A stretch of 64,000 bases of DNA, from NCBI GenBank assembly GCA_016841325.1, contig JAENZJ010000006.1, forward strand, positions 62,001 to 126,000, given 5' to 3'. The stretch is from Thermincola carboxydiphila. Its GTDB lineage: Bacteria > Bacillota > Thermincolia > Thermincolales > UBA2595. Under the pieces are notes generated by a model. It did no database searches. It was not told the DNA's origin and was given only the letters and a program-made list of their open reading frames with translations. Position numbers and translations under genes: made by a program. Positions 57,985 through 64,000 of the stretch are shown here, in pieces. Numbering within the stretch: the stretch's first letter is position 1; each line of letters starts with the position of its first letter.

Positions 57985-59367
57985 ATGTATGAATTCACTG
58001 CGGGAGAAATTGCCGGGGCAGTAATGGGGGAAATAGTCCAGGGGGACCCGGGTACTGTTTTTAAGAATGTATCCACTGATACCAGGCAGATTGACGAGGG
58101 AGACCTGTTTATTGCTTTAATAGGCGAACGTTTTGATGCCCATGATTTTATTGACAGGGCTGCTGCTAAGAAAGCCGGGGGAGCCATAGTCAGCCGGAAG
58201 GTTGTTACCGGATCATGGCCGGGACCGGTTATCCTCGTCGGGGATACCCTTAAGGCACTGCAGGACCTGGCAGCATATAACAGGAATAAATTTGGCGGCC
58301 TGGTGGTTGGGGTAACCGGAAGTAACGGAAAAACCACCACAAAGGACCTGATAGCCGCTGTTCTGGAACAGAAGTATACTGTCCTGAAGACAGAGGGAAA
58401 CCTGAATAACCATATTGGGCTCCCGCTGACGCTCCTTAAACTGGATGATGGTTTTGGTGCTGCTGTGTTAGAAATGGGCATGAGAGGACTCCGGGAAATT
58501 GACCTCCTGGCGGGAATTGCCAAACCTGATGGTGCTGTAATCACCAATATCGGTGAAACACACTTGGAAAGGCTGGGTACTGTTGCCAACATAGCCAGGG
58601 CCAAGGGTGAAATCCTTGACCATATTGAACCTGGAGGTTTCGCCATACTCAACGGGGATGACCGCATGGTACGCGGCCAGGCCGGAAGATGCCGGGGCCG
58701 CGTGGTGTTTTACGGCACAGGCGGAGAGATGCCGCTAAGAGCACGGAATATCAGGAGCCTGGGTGGCAGAAAGATAAGCTTTACCGCACTGACCCCTGGA
58801 GGTGAAATTGACCTTGACCTACCTATACCCGGCAGGCACAATGTCCTTAATGCCCTGGCTGCGGTTGGAGTGGGGCTGGAGGCAGGAGTTGCTCCCGGAG
58901 ACATAAAGAAGGGGCTTCGGGATGCCAGGCTCACCTCAATGAGACTTTCTGTTATCGAGGGCAGCAGGGCTACTGTTATTGATGATACCTATAATGCCAA
59001 TCCCGCCTCTGTTAAGGCTGCTCTGGAGATTCTTGCCGATGTGGGTAAGGAGAAAAGAAAAATAGCCATACTTGGGGACATGTATGAACTGGGGACAAGG
59101 GCCTTTGACGGGCACCGGGAAGTTGGTGAGGCGGCTGCGGACAGGCAGGTGGATGTCCTGGTCACGGTCGGCGGCCTGGCCAGGGAAATAGCGCTGGGGG
59201 CGACCCTGAGCGAAACTCCCCCTGCTGAGATTATAAGTTTTAATACCACCGGGGAAGCCATAGAAATTCTCGGAAAGGTGGTCCGCACCGGTGATGTGGT
59301 TCTTGTTAAAGGTTCGCGTGGAGTTAAGCTGGAGGGTATTGTGGAGTACCTCCTGCAGTTGACGTAA
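57985..59367 (+). CDS. murF: UDP-MurNAc-tripeptide:D-Ala-D-Ala ligase MurF
   Basis: The 460-residue ligase adds D-Ala-D-Ala to UDP-MurNAc-tripeptide. It has the N-terminal MurF domain ('VSTDTRQIDEGDLFIAL'), ATP site 'GSNGKTTTKDLIA' near 113, 'EGNLNNHIGLPLTLL' and 'DDTYNANPASVKAAL' near 334, all hallmarks of MurF. The ATG at 57985 follows a GGGGTG site 31 bp after murE. Complete and of normal length. Confidence 0.96.
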   Translation: MYEFTAGEIAGAVMGEIVQGDPGTVFKNVSTDTRQIDEGDLFIALIGERFDAHDFIDRAAAKKAGGAIVSRKVVTGSWPGPVILVGDTLKALQDLAAYNRNKFGGLVVGVTGSNGKTTTKDLIAAVLEQKYTVLKTEGNLNNHIGLPLTLLKLDDGFGAAVLEMGMRGLREIDLLAGIAKPDGAVITNIGETHLERLGTVANIARAKGEILDHIEPGGFAILNGDDRMVRGQAGRCRGRVVFYGTGGEMPLRARNIRSLGGRKISFTALTPGGEIDLDLPIPGRHNVLNALAAVGVGLEAGVAPGDIKKGLRDARLTSMRLSVIEGSRATVIDDTYNANPASVKAALEILADVGKEKRKIAILGDMYELGTRAFDGHREVGEAAADRQVDVLVTVGGLAREIALGATLSETPPAEIISFNTTGEAIEILGKVVRTGDVVLVKGSRGVKLEGIVEYLLQLT

Positions 59368-59386
59368 GCATCGGGGGGAGAATCTG

Positions 59387-60355
59387 TTGGAAGAGATAAT
59401 TTACGGTTTTGGTTTGGCTTTGATAATCAGTCTTTTAACCGGGCCCCTGCTGATTCCTGTACTGTATCGGATGAAGTTTGGGCAGTATATAAGGGATGAC
59501 GGCCCCAAAAGGCATCTGCAGAAGGCGGGTACCCCCACCATGGGTGGTGTGCTGTTTCTAACCGGCACTGTAGCGGGAACTTTGGTATTTGCCCCCAAAA
59601 CAGGACCTGTGTTTCTGGTCCTGGGGACTACCCTGGCCTATGGAATAATTGGATTCATTGATGATTATATAAAGGTAGTCCTAAGGAGGTCACTGGGGCT
59701 GAGGGCCCGTGAAAAGCTGGCCGGTCAGCTGGGAGTGGCCTTAACGGTATCGGTGGCGGCCGTGTTTCTCCTTGGCAGGGGAACTGAGCTGGTTGTCCCC
59801 TTTTCGGGGTACCGGTTTGATATCGGCCCGGTCTTATACATACTGTTTACGTCACTGGTGGTGATTCCGGGTACAGTAAATGCCGTCAATATTACCGACG
59901 GCCTTGACGGCCTGGCCGCCGGTTCAGTGCTCATATCAACCCTGGCATTCGGCCTGGCTGCGATTATGGTGGACCTTCAGGGTATGGCTGTATTTGGGGC
60001 GGCACTGGTCGGCGGATGCCTGGGGTTTTTAAGATACAACATTCATCCGGCCCGTGTTTTCATGGGCGATACCGGGTCCCTGGCACTGGGAGGGGCCCTG
60101 GCCTCAATGGCTGTGGTAACCGGGACAGAGTTGTTTATTCCCCTTATCGGATTCCTGTACTTTGCTGAAATATTATCAGTGATCATACAGGTGATATCCT
60201 TTAAAATGACCGGTAAAAGGGTTTTCCTGATGAGTCCCCTGCACCATCATTTTGAACTGAAGGGATGGCCGGAGCAGAAGGTTGTCAGGGTGTTCTGGCT
60301 GGCGGCCCTTGCGGGGGCTGCCCTGGGGCTGCTGGGAATGCATAATATCGGGTAA
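59387..60355 (+). CDS. mraY: Phospho-MurNAc-pentapeptide transferase MraY
   Basis: The 322-residue membrane enzyme transfers phospho-MurNAc-pentapeptide to undecaprenyl phosphate (lipid I). About ten membrane helices; catalytic motifs 'GFIDDYIKV' near 88, 'NAVNITDGLDGLAAG' near 166, 'FMGDTGSLALGG' near 226 and 'PLHHHFELKGW' near 285. TTG 59387 follows GGGGGGAG. It sits in the canonical place between murF and murD. Confidence 0.96.
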   Translation: MEEIIYGFGLALIISLLTGPLLIPVLYRMKFGQYIRDDGPKRHLQKAGTPTMGGVLFLTGTVAGTLVFAPKTGPVFLVLGTTLAYGIIGFIDDYIKVVLRRSLGLRAREKLAGQLGVALTVSVAAVFLLGRGTELVVPFSGYRFDIGPVLYILFTSLVVIPGTVNAVNITDGLDGLAAGSVLISTLAFGLAAIMVDLQGMAVFGAALVGGCLGFLRYNIHPARVFMGDTGSLALGGALASMAVVTGTELFIPLIGFLYFAEILSVIIQVISFKMTGKRVFLMSPLHHHFELKGWPEQKVVRVFWLAALAGAALGLLGMHNIG

Positions 60356-60408
60356 TAAAAAAACCGTCAGTGTTAAGAGTATGACATGAAATGAGAGTAG
60401 GGAGCATA

Positions 60409-61806
60409 ATGGAGAATTCCAGGGAGACACAGATTGTGGGCAAGGGAATTCCTGATCTGGAGGATAAAAAGGTATTAATAGTGGGGATAGCCAGGAGCGG
60501 CGTGGCTGCTGCTGGCTTCCTGGCCGCAAAAGGTGCTCATGTGGTGCTGACCGATAAGAAGTCCAGGGAGGAATTGGGCAGTGTGTCTGATCAGGTACCG
60601 GAAACCGTGAGCATTGTTGCCGGCGCCTATCCTGAATTCAGTTCCGGTGATTATGACTTTCTGGTGGTCAGCCCGGGCGTGCCCCTGAACATACCTCCGA
60701 TTGAACGTGCATTTCACCTGGGGATTCCGGTATACAGTGAACTGGAACTGGCTTACAGGTTTGCCGTCTCTCCCATTATTGCCATTACCGGGACTAATGG
60801 GAAGACAACCACTACATCACTTGCCGGTGAGATTTTCCGAAATGCCGGCAGGCGTGTCTGTGTGGGAGGCAATATCGGTCTGCCCCTGGTTTTGGAAGTG
60901 GGAAAATACGGTCCTGAAGATATTATTGTCGCTGAGGTATCCAGTTTTCAGCTGGAGTGTATTGATGAGTTCCGGCCCAGGGTGGCTGTTATCCTTAATT
61001 TCACTCCTGACCACCTGGACAGGCATGGGACAATGGAAAACTATATTGCTGCCAAGGCCAGGATATATGAGAACCAGGACAAAACTGATTTTACCGTACT
61101 CAATTATGATGACCCCGGAGTTGCCGCTTTAAGCGCCCTGACCCCGGGAAAAGTAATATTTTTCAGCCGGAAGCATAAGCTAGAAGAAGGAATATTTGTT
61201 GAGGACGGGCAAATAATGGCAGGGTTCGGCGAAAAAACAGAACCGGTCTGCTCCGTTGCGGAAGTTTTTATCAGGGGAGCCCATAACCTGGAAAATGCCC
61301 TGGCTGCAGCCGCAGCCGCATATGTGATGGGTATTCCGGCAGAGGTTATCGGCATGACCCTAAAAAGCTTCCGGGGAGTGGCACACCGGCTTGAGCCCAT
61401 TGCCGAGTTTGCCGGAATCAGGTTTATCAATGATTCCAAGGGAACCAACCCGGATGCCTCAATAAAGGCCCTCGAAGCTTATGATGAACCTATTGTACTC
61501 CTGGCCGGCGGGAGGAATAAGGGCAGTGATTTTACCGAGTTTGCCCGGAAAGTGAAGGAAAAGGTGCGCAGCCTGATAATCCTTGGGGAGTGCAGGGATG
61601 AACTCCGTAAAGCCGTTTTGGAGACCGGTTTTACCCGGATCCTGGAGGCCGGGAGTTTTGATGAAGCTGTCAGGATGGCTGCCGCAGAGGCCAGACCCGG
61701 GGAAATAGTGCTTTTATCACCGGCCTGTGCCAGTTGGGATATGTTCAGGAACTTCGAGGAGCGGGGGGAACGGTTTAAGGAGATTGTACTCAGCCTAAGG
61801 AGGTAA
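60409..61806 (+). CDS. murD: UDP-MurNAc-L-Ala:D-Glu ligase MurD
   Basis: The 465-residue ligase adds D-Glu. 'VLIVGIARSGVAAAGFLAAKGA' forms the N-terminal Rossmann domain, 'ITGTNGKTTTTSLAGEIF' the ATP site near 127, 'NFTPDHLDRHGTMENY' and 'FINDSKGTNPDASIKAL' the substrate region, and 'LSPACASWDMFRNFEERG' the end. ATG 60409 is five bases after AGGGAG; the ATG at 60391 has no ribosome-binding site. It follows mraY by about 50 bp. Confidence 0.95.
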   Translation: MENSRETQIVGKGIPDLEDKKVLIVGIARSGVAAAGFLAAKGAHVVLTDKKSREELGSVSDQVPETVSIVAGAYPEFSSGDYDFLVVSPGVPLNIPPIERAFHLGIPVYSELELAYRFAVSPIIAITGTNGKTTTTSLAGEIFRNAGRRVCVGGNIGLPLVLEVGKYGPEDIIVAEVSSFQLECIDEFRPRVAVILNFTPDHLDRHGTMENYIAAKARIYENQDKTDFTVLNYDDPGVAALSALTPGKVIFFSRKHKLEEGIFVEDGQIMAGFGEKTEPVCSVAEVFIRGAHNLENALAAAAAAYVMGIPAEVIGMTLKSFRGVAHRLEPIAEFAGIRFINDSKGTNPDASIKALEAYDEPIVLLAGGRNKGSDFTEFARKVKEKVRSLIILGECRDELRKAVLETGFTRILEAGSFDEAVRMAAAEARPGEIVLLSPACASWDMFRNFEERGERFKEIVLSLRR

Positions 61807-61812
61807 TTCTCT

Positions 61813-62916
61813 TTGTATCCTCGGAAAAAGTCGCCTGATATACTGCTGTTTGCGGCTGTTGTGCTGCTGCTGGGTATCGGTGTGGTTATGGTATACAGCG
61901 CCAGCCAGGTTACCGCTTATGAAAGACTTGATGATACCTTTTACTACCTGAAAAGACAGGTACTATGGGCTTTGATTGGGATTACCGCAATGATTTCGGT
62001 GATGAAAATAGATTACTGGAAGTATAAGAAATGGGCGGTCCCGCTTTTAATACTGGCCTTTGTCCTTCTTATTGCAGTAGTGCTTCCCGGGGTCGGGAAG
62101 AGTGTCAAGGGCGCACAACGCTGGCTGGGCGTCGGGTCTTTGAGAATTCAGCCTTCAGAGGTGATCAAGCTCTCACTGGTCATTTTTATGGCATACGGCC
62201 TGGCCAAAAATCGCAGCCGGCTTAAAGAGTTCACCACAGGAATGCTGCCATACCTGGCAATCCTGGCCCTGGCCTGCCTGTTGATACTGCTTCAGCCTGA
62301 CCTGGGAACAGCAGTATCCCTTGCAGGCACTGTATATGTAATGCTGTTTGCTGCGGGTGCCAGGGGTAAACACTTGGTTTACCTGGCCATGGCAGGACTG
62401 GCGGCGGTAGGGATGGCCATTGTCCTCGAGCCATACCGGATGAGCCGTTTTCTGGCCTTTCTGGACCCCTGGGCAGACCCGCAGGGGACCGGGTTTCATA
62501 TTATCCAGTCTCTGTATGCCCTTGGTTCGGGCGGATTGTTCGGCCTGGGCCTGGGACAGAGCCACCAGAAGTTTTTTTACCTTCCGGAACAGCATACAGA
62601 TTTTATATTTGCGGTTCTGGGTGAAGAATTGGGGTTTTTTGGAGGGGCTTTTGTAATCTTATTATTCCTGGTTTTTGTCTGGCGGGGTTTCAAGGTGGCC
62701 CTGAGTACTCCTGATCCTTTTGCCAGTTTGCTGGCAGTAGGGATTACCTCAATGATTGCCCTTCAGGCCATAATAAATATAGGTGTAGTCACAGGGTCCC
62801 TGCCGATTACCGGGATACCGCTGCCATTGATCAGTTTCGGCGGGTCTTCCCTTGTTTTTACATTGACAGGTGTGGGAATTCTGCTGAATATTTCCCGTTA
62901 TATTTCATCACGTTAG
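61813..62916 (+). CDS. ftsW: SEDS peptidoglycan polymerase FtsW/SpoVE
   Basis: The 367-residue protein has about ten membrane helices and the SEDS motifs 'QRWLGVGSLRIQPSEVIKLSLV' near 100, 'LQPDLGTAVSL' near 160, the catalytic extracellular loop ('FLDPWADPQGTGFHIIQSLYALGSGGLFG' region near 215-245) and 'PEQHTDFIFAVLGEELGF' near 260-275. It polymerises lipid II with the class B PBP encoded upstream. In spore formers the copy between murD and murG is often called spoVE. TTG 61813 is nine bases after AAGGAGG. Confidence 0.93.
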   Translation: MYPRKKSPDILLFAAVVLLLGIGVVMVYSASQVTAYERLDDTFYYLKRQVLWALIGITAMISVMKIDYWKYKKWAVPLLILAFVLLIAVVLPGVGKSVKGAQRWLGVGSLRIQPSEVIKLSLVIFMAYGLAKNRSRLKEFTTGMLPYLAILALACLLILLQPDLGTAVSLAGTVYVMLFAAGARGKHLVYLAMAGLAAVGMAIVLEPYRMSRFLAFLDPWADPQGTGFHIIQSLYALGSGGLFGLGLGQSHQKFFYLPEQHTDFIFAVLGEELGFFGGAFVILLFLVFVWRGFKVALSTPDPFASLLAVGITSMIALQAIINIGVVTGSLPITGIPLPLISFGGSSLVFTLTGVGILLNISRYISSR

Positions 62917-62985
62917 GTTTTACAGCCTGGCTTAAATTTTTGACAGAGATATTTTACGATTTCCGTAAAATGGGGAGGAGAGGCT

Positions 62986-64000
62986 GTGCGGATTATACTT
63001 ACCGGCGGCGGTACAGGGGGGCATATATATCCCGCCCTGGCCATTGCCAGGGGTTTAAAAGAAAACAGACCGGACGCAGAAGTGTTATTTGTGGGGACTG
63101 CCAAAGGGTTGGAAGCAGATATTGTGCCGCGTGAGGGGTACCGTTTTGAAGTCATTACAGCCGAAGCTCTCAGACGGAAACTGTCATTACGGGTGTTTAA
63201 GACTTTCATTAGCGCTGTTAAGGGCTTTTTTGACGCTTACCGGATTTTGAAAAGATTTCGCCCAACCGTTGTAGTAGGGACCGGAGGGTATGTATGTGCT
63301 CCTGTTATTTCTGCCGCCGTACTGCTTAAAATACCGACCCTTATCCATGAACAGAATGCATATCCGGGGATAACCAATAAGTTTTTATCAGGAATGGTGA
63401 CAAAAGTTGCGGCCACATTTCCCGAGTCAAGGAAGTATTTCAGTTCCAAGGCTGATATCACAGTTACCGGACTCCCCGTAAGGCCGGAGATCATTACCGC
63501 CCAAAGGGAGACCGGGATCAGGGCCCTGGGCCTTGAAAAGGACCGGTTTACTATCCTTGTCCTGGGAGGCAGCCGTGGGGCCCGCAGCATAAACAAAGCG
63601 GCCCCGGACGTGGCTTCCCGGATATGTGGTCAGCCAGACATTCAACTGGTTCTGGTAACCGGACAAACCGGATATGATGAGACTGTCAGTGAATTTAGGG
63701 ACAGGGGAATAGACCCGGCCGCATGCGGGAATGTTACTGTCACCCCTTACCTATATAATATTGATGAAGCTCTTGCTGCCGCAGATCTGGTGGTGTGCCG
63801 GGCGGGGGCCACCTCAATAGCTGAAATTACGGTGAGGGGACTGCCTGCGGTCCTGATACCTTATCCCTATGCCTCAGGCAACCATCAGGAACATAATGCG
63901 GAGGCACTGGTCAGAAACGGGGCAGCAGTAATGATTCCCGACCGTAACCTTACCGGGAAACTTTTATGGGATACCATAAATAATTTGATTTCAGACAGGC
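62986..64000 (+). CDS. murG: UDP-GlcNAc:lipid I GlcNAc transferase MurG (3' end beyond window)
   Basis: The frame opens at GTG 62986 after GGGGAGGAGAGG and runs to the window end (about 338 codons of an expected 365). Residues 1-16 read 'MRIILTGGGTGGHIYP', the lipid-binding G-loop 1 of MurG; 'VVVGTGGYVCAPVI' near 90, 'IHEQNAYPG' near 118, 'VLGGSRGARSIN' near 186 and 'CRAGATSIAEI' near 268 follow. It makes lipid II from lipid I at the inner face of the membrane. Last visible gene of the cluster. Confidence 0.96.
   Translation, partial: MRIILTGGGTGGHIYPALAIARGLKENRPDAEVLFVGTAKGLEADIVPREGYRFEVITAEALRRKLSLRVFKTFISAVKGFFDAYRILKRFRPTVVVGTGGYVCAPVISAAVLLKIPTLIHEQNAYPGITNKFLSGMVTKVAATFPESRKYFSSKADITVTGLPVRPEIITAQRETGIRALGLEKDRFTILVLGGSRGARSINKAAPDVASRICGQPDIQLVLVTGQTGYDETVSEFRDRGIDPAACGNVTVTPYLYNIDEALAAADLVVCRAGATSIAEITVRGLPAVLIPYPYASGNHQEHNAEALVRNGAAVMIPDRNLTGKLLWDTINNLISDR

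Overview
The window looks like the chromosome of a Gram-positive, endospore-forming member of the Bacillota, probably a Clostridia / Peptococcaceae-type anaerobe. The lineage is inferred from gene content only. Supporting evidence: a canonical mraZ-rsmH-ftsL-pbp-murE-murF-mraY-murD-ftsW-murG cluster with a DNPR (meso-diaminopimelate type) MurE; a GerW/YtfJ-type sporulation protein; several perfect Spo0A-box sequences (TGTCGAA); strong GGAGG ribosome-binding sites with many TTG and GTG starts; S-layer (SLH) proteins; and c-di-GMP-I riboswitches. No tRNA, rRNA, CRISPR array or intact transposon was seen.

Layout. 1-5.3 kb: a Na/Pi-type transporter (minus strand), a BlaI/M56-protease pair with its own operator, beta-carbonic anhydrase, a LysE-type exporter, a DUF2953 protein and GerW. 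5.5-8.1 kb: a large surface protein with a Cys/His/Glu-rich 36-bp tandem repeat. 8.5-18.8 kb: a fibre-export locus made of a NarL-type two-component pair, five small proteins with SipW/TasA-type signal peptides, a His-type (SipW-like) signal peptidase fused to a multi-pass membrane domain, a DUF5305 protein and a second membrane accessory protein. 19.2-28.7 kb: SLH and other surface proteins, a phosphohexomutase, GalU and a transglutaminase-like protein read through two serial c-di-GMP-I aptamers. 28.8-37.1 kb: a third c-di-GMP-I aptamer followed by an alpha-glucan operon (DUF4912, GH57-GT4 fusion, nucleotidyltransferase fused to a decayed phosphohexomutase, GH15). 37.1-52.1 kb: housekeeping and membrane genes (YdcF, SfsA, NagA, DgkA, a MetE/UroD-like protein, MpsC/DUF2294, NfeD-FloA, a MoxR-VWA pair, a PHP phosphatase, a YdjM-like protein) and a scar region with a large hairpin and an XRE-regulator fragment. 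52.1-64 kb: the division and cell-wall cluster, cut off inside murG.

How the parts may work together. The 5-29 kb region reads as a cell-surface or biofilm module. Candidate Spo0A boxes precede the surface genes, a two-component system sits at the head of the fibre genes, and c-di-GMP aptamers control the transglutaminase and probably the glucan operon. GalU and the phosphohexomutase can supply activated sugars. Related terminators sit between successive fibre genes with little room for new promoters, which suggests that graded read-through sets subunit ratios. The most interesting items are this regulated fibre locus, the serial riboswitch gate, the decayed mutase domain, and an unassigned structured leader RNA upstream of the mpsC-like gene.
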